NCBI RefSeq assembly: GCF_004136575.1
Contig: NZ_NOIQ01000012.1
Span: forward strand, 1 to 64,000
Length of the DNA stretch: 64,000 nt
Direction of reading: 5' to 3'
DNA from: Rothia koreensis
GTDB taxonomy: Bacteria > Actinomycetota > Actinomycetes > Actinomycetales > Micrococcaceae
Each line of letters begins with the position of its first letter. The stretch's first letter is position 1. Shown one piece after another: positions 16,048-24,709 of the stretch. The notes below the pieces were generated by a model that saw only the letters and a program-made list of their open reading frames with translations, made no database searches and was not told where the DNA came from. Position numbers and translations under genes: made by a program.

Positions 16048-16147
16048 TGAGAGTGTAGTCGTCCGCACGTCGGGTTGCCGTCTTCCGACCGTAGGGGCCG
16101 CCTTCGTAGCCTGGAGACGCACAATATTTCGTCAGAAAGGCCAGATT

Positions 16148-16654
16148 GTGTCCAAGAAGAAGAAGCCAGCTGCGGAAGGGTCGGCCTCGACGTCGGCGAT
16201 CGCTGCCCTGCAGAGCGCGGGGGTCGACTTCGGTCTGCGCCCCTACGATCACGACGACGACGCTCGTTCCTTCGGGAGCGAGGCGGCCGAGAAACTGGGC
16301 CGGGACACCGACCAGGTGTTCAAGACACTCATGATCACTCACGACAAGGAATTCGCGGTGGCCGTGGTTCCGGTGTCGAGCTCGCTGAACACCAAGCGCG
16401 CGGCGGCGGCCATGGGCTGGAAGTCCGCATCCATGGCCGACCCGGCCACCGCAGAGAAGCGCAGTGGCTTCGTCGTCGGCGGGATTTCTCCGTTGGGACA
16501 CAAGACCCCCGTGACGGTCCTTCTCGACAGCAGCGCGGCGGAACACCCGACCATTCTGGTCTCCGGTGGCAAGCGAGGCCTCGACGTCGAACTGTCTCCA
16601 GATGACTTGCTCATGGTCACGAAGGGACGCTACGCCCAGATCAAGGCGGACTAG
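16148..16654 (+). CDS. ybaK: YbaK/EbsC-type Cys-tRNA(Pro) deacylase
   Basis: A 168-residue aminoacyl-tRNA editing protein that hydrolyses Cys-tRNA(Pro) made by mistake by prolyl-tRNA synthetase. The YbaK core is clear: DVFKTLM-like VFKTLMITHD near residue 57, the lysine-rich SSSLNTKRAAAAMGWKSA helix and FVVGGISPLGHKTPVTVLLD with the family GGISP loop. The GTG at 16148 is selected because AGAAAGG lies 8 nt upstream and the KKKK start is family-like. Frames open upstream of it are not supported. It is divergent from zapE. Confidence 0.93.
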   Translation: MSKKKKPAAEGSASTSAIAALQSAGVDFGLRPYDHDDDARSFGSEAAEKLGRDTDQVFKTLMITHDKEFAVAVVPVSSSLNTKRAAAAMGWKSASMADPATAEKRSGFVVGGISPLGHKTPVTVLLDSSAAEHPTILVSGGKRGLDVELSPDDLLMVTKGRYAQIKAD

Positions 16655-16657
16655 CGG

Positions 16658-18013
16658 TCAGTAGTCCACCTGGCGCCGCGACATCTCGACCGGTGATTGG
16701 CCTTCCTCCGGCTCGACGGCGGGGTTGTCGTCGGACAGATGGTCCGGAAGCCACTCGGTGACCACGGCGGTCCAGCGCTCGGGGTCCACGTTCCATTCCT
16801 TGGTGTGTCGGGCCTTGGCGAAGGGGACCATGGTCACGAACTCATTGCGCGCGGCAAGTTTCGCTGAAGCAGATGAGGGCACGAACTCGTCATCCGTCGA
16901 ATGGATGATGAGGGTCGGCGTCATGAGCTCGTCGCTCCTGGAGAGCCAGTCGAGGTCGGACAGCACGATGGGAGAACGCAGTCCCGTCATCATGGCCGCG
17001 CGGGGTTCGGACAACAGGTCGGCAACCAGTTGGCCGGCGCGAAGGGGCAAACGTTGCATCTTCGAGTGATATCGGATCAGTTCGAACCAGTCGACCACGG
17101 GCCCATCCAGCACCATGGCTCGGATCAAGTGTTGGAAGGCCGATTTGTCCGCCGTTTGCAGCGCGATCGCACCTCCCATGGACCAACCGAACAGGACGAC
17201 GTCGTCCGCTCCGTGATCCAGCGCGTACCGGATCGCGACGTCGATGTCCTGCCATTCGGTGAAGCCCAATCCGTACCGTCCGTCTTCCGACGGCGGGGCG
17301 TCCCTGTCGTTCCGGTAGGAGACGTGGATGCTGGGCATGCCCAGCGTCTGGGTCGCGGCGAGCGATCGAAGAGTCTCCTGCCGGGCCGCTCCTCGCCCAT
17401 GGATCATCACGGCCCACGTTCGACACGTCGAGGACTCCGGGGCCGGAACCACCCAGGCCGGCGCCTCACCGACGGGCAGCTCCAGGACCACGTCCGTGAA
17501 GTCGAACCCCGCATCGGCCGGCGTGTCATAGACCGCCCCGGACCAGCGGCACCGCTTCGCCACGGTGAGATCTCCCTGCCGGACCTCAAGAACTCTCCGG
17601 GTCACCGTCTCGAGCCGCGGGGAATAGGAAACCACGTCCCCGATCAGAGCCCTCCCCCGCCCGGCGTCGAAAAAGAGCATGTATCGACCCGGAACCAACG
17701 TTTCGGCGTCCGCCGGAAGACTGACCGTGGCAGGGATCTGCCCTTCGACGGGCTCGGGCGTCTCGTACCCCACGCCGAGAATCCGCATCGTCTCGTTGCC
17801 CGGCTTCGGCGGTGTCACGATCGTCCGCGCGTAGAACCCCGCGGCGGCGGCCACCGTGCCGACGGCGAGGCCCGCGGCCCCGGCTCCAGCGACCATCCCG
17901 GTGCGCAGTCCGGAGAGCCATGGCCTGACCGCGGCCATTCGCCCCGCACCGGAGTGGTCCCCCGGCCCCAAAGCCTTCGTGGTCGATGCTTTCCGAAAGT
18001 CGATCCAAGACAC
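16658..18013 (-). CDS. Membrane-anchored alpha/beta hydrolase
   Basis: A 451-residue protein with an N-terminal membrane anchor (about 37-60, GMVAGAGAAGLAVGTVAAAAG) and an alpha/beta-hydrolase domain. The nucleophile is Ser278 in GWSMGG, the acid is in STDDEF (Asp374 or Asp375) and the base is His403 in ARHTKEW. The oxyanion strand VMIHGRGA is at 202-209. The insertion between 90 and 190 is variable. The anchor suggests a domain at the outer membrane face or periplasmic-side surface. The substrate is unknown; esterase or peptidase-like activity is possible. The start is a GTG. It converges on ybaK with a 3-nt gap. Confidence 0.83.
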   Translation of the reverse strand: MSWIDFRKASTTKALGPGDHSGAGRMAAVRPWLSGLRTGMVAGAGAAGLAVGTVAAAAGFYARTIVTPPKPGNETMRILGVGYETPEPVEGQIPATVSLPADAETLVPGRYMLFFDAGRGRALIGDVVSYSPRLETVTRRVLEVRQGDLTVAKRCRWSGAVYDTPADAGFDFTDVVLELPVGEAPAWVVPAPESSTCRTWAVMIHGRGAARQETLRSLAATQTLGMPSIHVSYRNDRDAPPSEDGRYGLGFTEWQDIDVAIRYALDHGADDVVLFGWSMGGAIALQTADKSAFQHLIRAMVLDGPVVDWFELIRYHSKMQRLPLRAGQLVADLLSEPRAAMMTGLRSPIVLSDLDWLSRSDELMTPTLIIHSTDDEFVPSSASAKLAARNEFVTMVPFAKARHTKEWNVDPERWTAVVTEWLPDHLSDDNPAVEPEEGQSPVEMSRRQVDY

Positions 18014-18107
18014 GTTCGATTACCGACCTTTCCCCGGTGTTCCCGGACACCATCATCCTTGGGGTTCAGCCGCAGAACAACTGATGATTCGGTCGTGTCC
18101 TGACGAG

Positions 18108-18113
18108 TAGTAT
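18108..18113 (+). promoter_or_regulatory. Likely -10 box TAGTAT for a leaderless gene
   Basis: TAGTAT ends 6 nt before the ATG at 18120 and no Shine-Dalgarno is present, so the message is probably leaderless. Confidence 0.55.
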
Positions 18114-18119
18114 CGGGAC

Positions 18120-18614
18120 ATGAGCAATTTGCTGGTGGTGACCGAGGCAATTCTCGGCGAGACCGAGATCGAGAACATCAATATCGTGAGGTCCGGAGAG
18201 GATCCCGATGCCCGTGACGATATTCGCGTCATCGTCCCCACGGAGATGAACAAGCGCCTCTGGTTGGAATTTCTGGACCAGCTCGCGTTGTTGGACTTTG
18301 AGGAAGCATTTCGTGTGGTCTCGCACGCCGAGAAAGGACCCGCGACGTTGCGAGCGGATGCCGAGAAGATCCTCGAAGGATCCCTGCAGACGCTCAGTGA
18401 CGCGGGTCTTCCGGGCCGGGGCAGGGTCGTCGAAGGCGAGCCGCTCCGTGCCATGCGGGAAGAGGTTGACGACGGTATCGACCAGGTACTCATCATCACA
18501 GAGCCGCATCCGGTCGAGGACACGCTGAATATCCATTGGTCCAATACAGCGGAAAAGACCCTGGGGGTGCCGGTACTGCACCTGTACTGGGGCACAGGAC
18601 ATGTCGATGACTAA
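18120..18614 (+). CDS. Conserved actinobacterial protein, possible universal-stress-like fold
   Basis: A 164-residue acidic protein. I recognise no catalytic motif. Strand-like segments (DIRVIVPTEM at 34-43, DQVLIITEP near 124-132, VPVLHLYWG near 151-159) alternate with helices in a way that resembles a small alpha/beta Rossmann or universal-stress fold. No membrane helix or signal peptide is visible. The ATG is set by the -10 box 6 nt upstream. Its last 14 bases overlap the start of msrB, so the two are co-transcribed and possibly coupled. The shared operon with a methionine sulfoxide reductase hints at stress response, an inference only. Confidence 0.7.
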   Translation: MSNLLVVTEAILGETEIENINIVRSGEDPDARDDIRVIVPTEMNKRLWLEFLDQLALLDFEEAFRVVSHAEKGPATLRADAEKILEGSLQTLSDAGLPGRGRVVEGEPLRAMREEVDDGIDQVLIITEPHPVEDTLNIHWSNTAEKTLGVPVLHLYWGTGHVDD

Positions 18615-19077
18615 CAATCCATTCAAGCGCTCGGCGCTCCACACCGATGCCGCGACCGAGGACGGCGGCGCAGGCACCTCTGCCGCGAACCGGTCCGAAG
18701 TCGAGTGGCGGGAAATCCTCTCCCCCGAGGAATACTCCGTGCTGCGCGAAGCGGGCACAGAACGGCCCTTCAGCGGCGAATACTGGGACGAGTTCTCCTC
18801 CGGGACCTACTCGTGCCGGGCCTGCGGAGCCGAATTGTTCACAGCGGACACGAAATTCGATGCACGGTGCGGTTGGCCCTCCTTCTTCGCTCCCCTGGCC
18901 GAGGACCGGGTTCGTTACATCAAGGACTCGAGCCTCGGTATGGAGCGCATTGAGGTCCAGTGCGCCCAGTGCCATTCGCACCTCGGCCACGTCTTCGAGG
19001 GCGAGGGACTCGGCACACCGACCGACCTGCGCTATTGCATGAACTCGGTCTCCCTGGCATTCACCCCGGAGAACTGA
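18601..19077 (+). CDS. msrB: Peptide-methionine (R)-S-oxide reductase
   Basis: MsrB reduces the R form of methionine sulfoxide in oxidised proteins, using thioredoxin or similar donors. The 158-residue protein carries both structural zinc pairs (SCRACGAELF and CAQCHSHLGHVF) and the catalytic Cys in RYCMNSVSLAF close to the C-terminus. EWREILSPEEYSVLREAGTE is the usual N-terminal family segment. The first 30 residues are a variable lead. Two ATG codons, at 18601 and 18607, are possible; both lie inside the previous gene's end. Confidence 0.95.
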   Translation: MSMTNNPFKRSALHTDAATEDGGAGTSAANRSEVEWREILSPEEYSVLREAGTERPFSGEYWDEFSSGTYSCRACGAELFTADTKFDARCGWPSFFAPLAEDRVRYIKDSSLGMERIEVQCAQCHSHLGHVFEGEGLGTPTDLRYCMNSVSLAFTPEN

Positions 19078-19144
19078 GTACGTAACCTGGACGGAAGAGT
19101 GGGCCCGACCGGCGCGCCTTGCTCAACGGTTCTTGCCACCACCG

Positions 19145-19150
19145 TAGCCT
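19145..19150 (+). promoter_or_regulatory. Likely -10 box TAGCCT for a leaderless gene
   Basis: TAGCCT lies 7 nt before the GTG at 19158, which has no Shine-Dalgarno sequence. Confidence 0.5.
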
Positions 19151-19157
19151 GACATAC

Positions 19158-19742
19158 GTGACGGCTAGTCAGGACCAGAAAAGCGCACCCAGCCAGTTCA
19201 GGGAGGCCCTGAGCTCGTTGCGTCGTGCCCGTTTCCAGCCCGAGTTATCGCTTTCCAGCATCGACGCTCCGACGCATCTGGCGCCCTACGGCGTCGGTTT
19301 GGGGGCCGACGTCGTCGACCCATCCAATGAGGAGCGGCAACTGGCCCTGGGTCGGTTCATGCTGCTCTATGATCCGCGGTTCCCCGAAACGTGGGGTGGG
19401 GACTTTCGCGTTGTGAGTTACATCCGCGCGAGCATCGAGCCCGACGTCGCGGCCGAGCAGATGCTCGCGTCCGTCGCCTGGGACTGGCTCATCGAGGCCC
19501 TCGAGCGCAAGGGCGCGAGCCACAAGCGGGCGGGCGGAACCGCGACGCGCGCCTTCTCACAGGGGTTCGGAATCCTCGCCGAAGACAACGAGCGCATCGA
19601 GATCGAATTGCGGGCATCATGGACGCCGAAGGGCCCGGACATGCAGCAGCATCTCGAGGCCTGGGCCGACATGGTCTGCACCTATGCGGGGTTGCCCCCG
19701 CTGCCGACCGACGTCGCCCGGTTCCCCGGCCGAGGCAGGTAG
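19158..19742 (+). CDS. DUF3000 family protein
   Basis: A 194-residue protein of the actinobacterial DUF3000 family. Diagnostic stretches are FREALSSLRRARFQPEL near the N-terminus, LAPYGVGLGADV, and WGGDFRVVSYIRASIEPDV in the centre. No reaction or structure-based role is known to me. Its place directly before the RNase D-like gene is conserved in related actinobacteria, which suggests a link to RNA metabolism or simple operon history. The GTG at 19158 is taken because a -10 box sits 7 nt upstream. The frame remains open farther upstream but lacks support. Confidence 0.88.
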   Translation: MTASQDQKSAPSQFREALSSLRRARFQPELSLSSIDAPTHLAPYGVGLGADVVDPSNEERQLALGRFMLLYDPRFPETWGGDFRVVSYIRASIEPDVAAEQMLASVAWDWLIEALERKGASHKRAGGTATRAFSQGFGILAEDNERIEIELRASWTPKGPDMQQHLEAWADMVCTYAGLPPLPTDVARFPGRGR

Positions 19743-19870
19743 GCACCGCTTCCCCACGTCGGCAACCCAGTAGACTGTGACAACGTGCCACCAGGTGCCC
19801 CTGACCCAGCGGGAAACAATCGACCCGCTCCCCCGAGACGAAGAATGGATTTCCGACCCGTGATTGCGCC

Positions 19871-21244
19871 ATGACAGAGACTTCGGCGAACAACCACGAC
19901 GATGGACGGTTTCGCAGCGGGGAAGGACTCAGCGCGAACGAGTTGGAGGACCAAGCGGTCGAGTCGGACGGGCTCGTGGCGGCCGATCTCGGACTCGCCT
20001 CCGACCTGGTGATCCCTCCCATCAAGCCCCTGAACGCGCCCGCCGGCGGTGTCCCGCCCGTGACCGATACCTCCGCCGGGCTCGCCCGGGTCGCAGAGAT
20101 GCTGCATTCCCACACGGGACCGGTGGCCATCGACACCGAGCGAGCTTCCGGGATCCGTTACGGCCAGCGCCCTTTCCTGGTTCAGATCAAGCGAGGCAAC
20201 TCCCCCATCGCGCTCATTGACCCGGAGGCCTTCGGAGACCTGAGCGTCATCAACGAGGCCCTCCGGGGCTCGGAGTGGATCATCCACGCCTGTACCCAGG
20301 ATCTGCCGAGCCTGCGCATGGTCGGCATGAACCCGGATTCCCTGTTCGACACGGAACTCGCCGGCCGCCTCGCGGGGCTCGACCGTGTGAGCCTGGGCGC
20401 GATGACCGAGGAACTGCTCGGGTACTCGCTGGCCAAGGAACATTCCGCGGCCGACTGGTCGACCAGGCCGCTGCCGGAGCCTTGGCTCGTCTACGCCGCC
20501 CTCGACGTCGAACTCCTGGCCGATCTCCGCGAGGCCGTCATCGACCTCCTGCATGCCCAGGGCAAAATGGAGTGGGCCCGGGAAGAGTTCGAGGCCATCT
20601 GCCAAGCGCCCGAACCCGAGCCCAAGCCGGATCCCTGGCGGAAAACCAAGGGGATTCGGCAGGTCCGGTCGGTCAAACAGCTCACGGCCCTGCGTAATCT
20701 CTGGTACGAGCGCGACCGGGTGGCGCAGCGCAAGGATCTTGCACCCAAGAAGCTGTTGCCCGATTCCGCGCTGATCGGTGCCGCGAAGACCATGCCCCGG
20801 TCCGTGCCCGAGCTCCAGAAGATTCCCGGGTTCCACTCGAAACACATGCGGCGTGAGTCGGTGCGCTGGGTCCGAGCGATCCGCGACGCCGCCTCCGGAC
20901 AGGACGAGGTGCCGTTCACGGTGCCCAGCGATTCTCCCCCACCGGTCAAGGCGTGGACTTCCAAACGCCCGGAAGCGGCCGAGGTCCTGAGAGACGCGAA
21001 GGACGCCGTGGCCGACCTGGCGGAATCGCACGAAGTTCCCCAGGAGAACCTCCTCACCCCGGAGCATCTCCGGCGCCTGGCCTGGGAGCATCCTGTGGCA
21101 TCGCCCGAGGAGATCGCCGACCACTTGACGGAGTACGGGGCTCGGGCATGGCAGGTTGGCCTGGTCACCCCGGTTCTGACACCGGTGTTCTCCGAAGCAG
21201 CACGCAATCCGACGACTTCTTCCGGTACTCGGAGTATCGAGTAG
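19871..21244 (+). CDS. rnd: RNase D-like 3'-5' exonuclease with HRDC domain
   Basis: A 457-residue protein with a DEDD-type exonuclease domain followed by an HRDC domain. VAIDTERASG (about 87-96) gives the first two acidic residues (Asp-x-Glu), and WIIHACTQDL gives the third Asp. YAALDVELL near 212-220 gives the last Asp with the YxxxD arrangement. The HRDC domain runs from about residue 265 (LRNLWYERDRVAQRKDLAPKK) to 340. Related enzymes trim stable RNAs. The first 75 residues are variable. The protein matches the actinobacterial form found after DUF3000. Confidence 0.93.
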   Translation: MTETSANNHDDGRFRSGEGLSANELEDQAVESDGLVAADLGLASDLVIPPIKPLNAPAGGVPPVTDTSAGLARVAEMLHSHTGPVAIDTERASGIRYGQRPFLVQIKRGNSPIALIDPEAFGDLSVINEALRGSEWIIHACTQDLPSLRMVGMNPDSLFDTELAGRLAGLDRVSLGAMTEELLGYSLAKEHSAADWSTRPLPEPWLVYAALDVELLADLREAVIDLLHAQGKMEWAREEFEAICQAPEPEPKPDPWRKTKGIRQVRSVKQLTALRNLWYERDRVAQRKDLAPKKLLPDSALIGAAKTMPRSVPELQKIPGFHSKHMRRESVRWVRAIRDAASGQDEVPFTVPSDSPPPVKAWTSKRPEAAEVLRDAKDAVADLAESHEVPQENLLTPEHLRRLAWEHPVASPEEIADHLTEYGARAWQVGLVTPVLTPVFSEAARNPTTSSGTRSIE

Positions 21245-21301
21245 ATTGCGGACGGCGGTCTCGGTAACGTGGTGCAAAACACGTTCGTTGAGAGGAACAC
21301 C

Positions 21302-23440
21302 ATGTCCGAAACCCGCCCCGATTACTCGCCGTTGACCGAACGGTGCCCCGACGAAGTGGTCACCCAGGTCTCGCAGGAGATCCTCGAGCTTGACCAGGGC
21401 ACCAGAATCGCGGTTCTGACCCTGCACAACGACGCCGACCGTCGTCCGGAAACTTTGGGGCCGCGGTCCATCCAGGCGTTGCTCGACGCCGTCGAGGGGG
21501 CCCGAAAGCTCGCCGAGAACGGCGACGTCGACGGCATCATGCTCGAAGGCACCGCCCCGACCTTCGCCGCCGGCCTCGATCTGACCCTCGTCAGCACGCT
21601 GGCCGAGGATCCGGAGACTCCGTTGGAGCTGGTCGGACGCATGGGGCACGATTTCGTCGAATCCATCCGTGCCCTGCCCGTTCCGACCTGCGCCCGGGTG
21701 AACGGGACGGCCCTCGGCGGAGGACTCGAACTCGCGCTGTCGGCCGACTACCGCGTGGGTCATCCGGGGACCAAGAACATCGGGCTCCCCGAAATCCGTC
21801 TGGGTCTGATCCCCGGCTGGACCGGAATCTTCGCCCTTCCGCGCCTCATCGGCCCGGAGAACGCCGCGCGCGTCATCTTCCAGAATCCGCTGAACAACGG
21901 AAAGATGCTCACGTCTGCCCAGGCGAACGAGATCGGTATTCTGGACGCGCTCACCAGCAGCGACGTGAAGTCCGACGACGCGCAGACCGAGGCCGTCGAA
22001 TGGTTCGGGAGGGTGCTCCGCGGTGAGATCCGCCCCGAACGTCCGCAGGAATCCGATCAGGAATCCCCGCTCTGGTCCTCGGACGGTCAGGACGGCGGTG
22101 AGCTGCGCACCCGGTTCGAGGAGGTCGCCGACGCGACCGACACCCTCATTCGACGCAAGACGTCGGGTGCCAGCGAAGCGTGCTGGGTAGCGCTGGATAT
22201 CTTCCGCAAGGGCCCGCTCGAGAGCAGGGCCGAGTCCCGCACGCGGCAACTCGATGTGCTCGAGGGCCTGGCCCGCGGGGACCAGTTCTCCTCCAGCGTG
22301 TACTCGATGCTCGAACTCGTGCAGCGGCGCTCGAAGCATCCCTCCATGGTCCCGCCCGAAGTGACCCCGGCGGAGATCGAGAAGGTCGGCGTCGTCGGTG
22401 CCGGCCTGATGGCTTCCCAGCTGGCCCTGCTGTTCCTGACCCGTCTTCAGGTCCCGGTGCTGATCAGCGACGTCGAACAGTCCCGCGTCGACAAGGGCCT
22501 CGATTGGATCTCCAAGGAACTCGACAAGAACGTCTCCAAGGGCCGACTCACCCAGGAGCAGGCGGAACAGCTCGGCACACTCGTTTCGGGGACCACCGAC
22601 ACGTCGGAATACGCCGACTGCGACTTCGTGATCGAGGCCGTCTTCGAGGAAACCAAGGTCAAGCAGGAGGTCTTCGCGGACCTGGAGAAATCCGTCAAGC
22701 CTGACTGCATCCTGGCCACCAACACTTCCTCGCTCCTGGTCAGCGAGATGATCGAGCACCTGGAGCATCCGGAGCGCGTGGTCGGGTTCCATTTCTTCAA
22801 CCCTGTGGCCGTGCTTCCCCTGGTCGAGATCGTTCGCACCGACTCCACCACGGACGCCGCGATCGCGACCGCATTCGCGCTGGCCAAGAAGCTCGGCAAG
22901 ATCGCGGTGGGCGCCCGCGATTCCTCGGGTTTCATCGTCAACAGGATCCTGGGCGTCGTCCTCTCCGAAGCGGGCAAGGCTCTCGACGACGGTGCCCCGG
23001 CCGAACGCGTGGTCGAGGCCTATCAGCCCTTGGGCTTCCCGATGGATTCGTTTGCGCTCATCGACCTGGTTGGTCTTCCGATCGGTGTTCACCTGCTCGA
23101 GTCGCTCAACACCTACCAAGGCGATCGCTTCCACGTCTCGGAGAACTTCAAGAGACTCAACGACTCGAAGATCTCCCCCATCTCCAACCAGAAGGGCGGG
23201 TTGAGTCCGGAGGCCCAGGAGCTCATTTCCGCGTCCGGCGAGGGCAGCACGGTCGAGGAGATCCGGACGGACGTCGAGAATGCGCTGGCGTCCGAGATTT
23301 CTCGTATGCTGGATGAGGGCGTGGTCCCGGACCGTCAGGACATCGACCTCGCCATGATTCTCGGTGCCGGGTGGCCCTTCTTCAACGGCGGCATCACCCG
23401 TTACCTGGATCGTGTGGGGGCCTTCGAACGCATTCGCTGA
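21302..23440 (+). CDS. Fatty-acid oxidation complex alpha subunit-like (enoyl-CoA hydratase/3-hydroxyacyl-CoA dehydrogenase)
   Basis: A 712-residue bifunctional beta-oxidation enzyme of the FadB/FadJ type. The N-terminal crotonase domain (about 35-215) has the oxyanion segment [12 protein letters not shown] and [18 protein letters not shown]. The dehydrogenase half starts with the NAD-binding [17 protein letters not shown] near residue 362 and has the catalytic His in [19 protein letters not shown] and a C-terminal all-alpha domain follow. The ATG at 21302 has GAGAGGAACACC upstream. No thiolase partner gene is next to it, unlike many relatives. Confidence 0.93.
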   Translation: MSETRPDYSPLTERCPDEVVTQVSQEILELDQGTRIAVLTLHNDADRRPETLGPRSIQALLDAVEGARKLAENGDVDGIMLEGTAPTFAAGLDLTLVSTLAEDPETPLELVGRMGHDFVESIRALPVPTCARVNGTALGGGLELALSADYRVGHPGTKNIGLPEIRLGLIPGWTGIFALPRLIGPENAARVIFQNPLNNGKMLTSAQANEIGILDALTSSDVKSDDAQTEAVEWFGRVLRGEIRPERPQESDQESPLWSSDGQDGGELRTRFEEVADATDTLIRRKTSGASEACWVALDIFRKGPLESRAESRTRQLDVLEGLARGDQFSSSVYSMLELVQRRSKHPSMVPPEVTPAEIEKVGVVGAGLMASQLALLFLTRLQVPVLISDVEQSRVDKGLDWISKELDKNVSKGRLTQEQAEQLGTLVSGTTDTSEYADCDFVIEAVFEETKVKQEVFADLEKSVKPDCILATNTSSLLVSEMIEHLEHPERVVGFHFFNPVAVLPLVEIVRTDSTTDAAIATAFALAKKLGKIAVGARDSSGFIVNRILGVVLSEAGKALDDGAPAERVVEAYQPLGFPMDSFALIDLVGLPIGVHLLESLNTYQGDRFHVSENFKRLNDSKISPISNQKGGLSPEAQELISASGEGSTVEEIRTDVENALASEISRMLDEGVVPDRQDIDLAMILGAGWPFFNGGITRYLDRVGAFERIR

Positions 23441-23535
23441 GCCGATCACGCCCGGCCGTTGCGAGACGGCCGGGCGTCGTCGTGCGGGCCGCGCCTGCCC
23501 GATCCACGATTCGACTCACTCACGAGGTCCTTCCT

Positions 23536-24015
23536 ATGAGCCACCAGTCCCACAGCACCCACGAATCCGCGTCGTCATCGACCGCTCGCCGCGGCACGGA
23601 TGGCCCCACGCGGCGTCGCACTCTCGCCGGGTTCGGCCTGCTGGCCGGTTCGTCGGTTGCAGTGAGTGCGTGCGGGTCGGGCGGTGACTCGTCGTCGGAC
23701 ACGTCCGACATCGATCCGAACAATCCGGTCGACATTGCGGCGGCCTCCGACGTCCCCGAAGGCGGCGCGATCAAGGTCTCCTCCGACGGCGTGACGGCCG
23801 TCGTCGCCCAGCCCTCCCCGGGCCAGTACAAGGCCTACAGCTCGTCATGCACCCACCAAGGGTGCTCGGTCACTGTGCAGGACACGACCATCACCTGCCC
23901 GTGCCACTCCTCCACGTTCTCCATCCAGGATGGTTCCGTACAAGGTGGGCCGGCACCCAAACCGTTGCCCCAGTACAAAGTCACGGTCGACGGCGGTCGG
24001 ATCACGTTGAGCTGA
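23536..24015 (+). CDS. Tat-exported Rieske [2Fe-2S] lipoprotein
   Basis: A 159-residue secreted iron-sulfur protein. Arg26-28 begin a twin-arginine signal ([13 protein letters not shown]), followed by a lipobox with VSAC and Cys46 as the lipid-attached residue. The Rieske cluster ligands are Cys105 and His107 in CTHQGC and Cys121 and His124 in CPCHSSTF. Cys110 and Cys123 would make the usual disulfide. There is no transmembrane anchor typical of the cytochrome bc1 Rieske subunit, so it acts as a stand-alone outer-face electron carrier. Its partner is unknown and no oxidase or bc1 gene is nearby. Confidence 0.92.
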   Translation: MSHQSHSTHESASSSTARRGTDGPTRRRTLAGFGLLAGSSVAVSACGSGGDSSSDTSDIDPNNPVDIAAASDVPEGGAIKVSSDGVTAVVAQPSPGQYKAYSSSCTHQGCSVTVQDTTITCPCHSSTFSIQDGSVQGGPAPKPLPQYKVTVDGGRITLS

Positions 24016-24118
24016 CAGGAGGCGGGGCCCGACGTCGGGAGCGCCCCGGATGCCCACAGGCGCAGATGTGCACCACGCCGCCACGTCGCGGCCCTGTTCT
24101 CGGTCTTGCGCCCGGGTG

Positions 24119-24124
24119 TATACC
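24119..24124 (+). promoter_or_regulatory. Possible -10 box TATACC for a leaderless gene
   Basis: TATACC lies 7 nt before the ATG at 24132. The weak GGAAG between them could instead act as a Shine-Dalgarno. Confidence 0.35.
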
Positions 24125-24131
24125 TGGAAGC

Positions 24132-24482
24132 ATGAACGTCGTCGTCAAGCGCATCTACGAAGAGGCTGGCCACAACGACGGGACCCGTGTTCTGGTCGAC
24201 CGCATCTGGCCCCGCGGGGTCCGCAAGGCCGAGGCGGATCTCGACGCGTGGAACAAGGACGTCGCGCCATCCACGGAATTGCGTCGATGGTACGGGCACG
24301 ATCCCGAGAAATTCGACGAATTCGCGCGACGATACCGCGAGGAGCTCGACTCCGATGCGGGGCGTGAGGCCATCAAAACACTTCGCGACACGGTCACAGG
24401 AAAGCGCCTCACCCTCCTGACCGCTGCCAAGGACGCCGACCACAGCCAGGCCGCCGTCCTCGCGGATCTCCTGTCCGGCTGA
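24132..24482 (+). CDS. DUF488 family protein
   Basis: A 116-residue protein of the DUF488 family. The motif VLVDRIWPRGVRK (20-32) is diagnostic, and the neighbouring segments KDVAPSTELRRWYGHDPEKFDEFARRYREEL and LTLLTAAKDADHSQAAVL also match. Roles in DNA or nucleotide metabolism have been proposed but not shown for this subgroup. It stands between the Rieske lipoprotein gene and the aconitase terminator, with no operon partner. Confidence 0.9.
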   Translation: MNVVVKRIYEEAGHNDGTRVLVDRIWPRGVRKAEADLDAWNKDVAPSTELRRWYGHDPEKFDEFARRYREELDSDAGREAIKTLRDTVTGKRLTLLTAAKDADHSQAAVLADLLSG

Positions 24483-24614
24483 CCCGGGGATCACTCCCGC
24501 CAGCACCGCCTGGTCAGAACCGGACGGTCCCCGTGCCGGTCGAGGCCGTCGCGCCGGGCTGACGCCGTCGGGCCGCCCGGGCTGTCAGTCCACAAGACCT
24601 CCGTCGCTCAGTAC

Positions 24615-24667
24615 AAAAAACCTCCGGCATGGCGGCGGGTACGGAAACCCACCACCATGCCGGAGGT
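24615..24667 (-). terminator. Intrinsic terminator of acnA
   Basis: On the minus strand ACCTCCGGCATGG (with its complement at the other arm) forms a 13-bp stem followed by a run of six T residues. It lies about 43 nt past the acnA stop codon. Confidence 0.93.
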
Positions 24668-24709
24668 CATTCCGGCAGTCCAGAGGCTCAGGGCCTCTGG
24701 GTTCTGCTC

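Noticed and set aside
19682-23449. 1255-codon open frame on the minus strand
   Set aside because: It is antisense to the RNase D-like and beta-oxidation genes, whose domains are unambiguous on plus.
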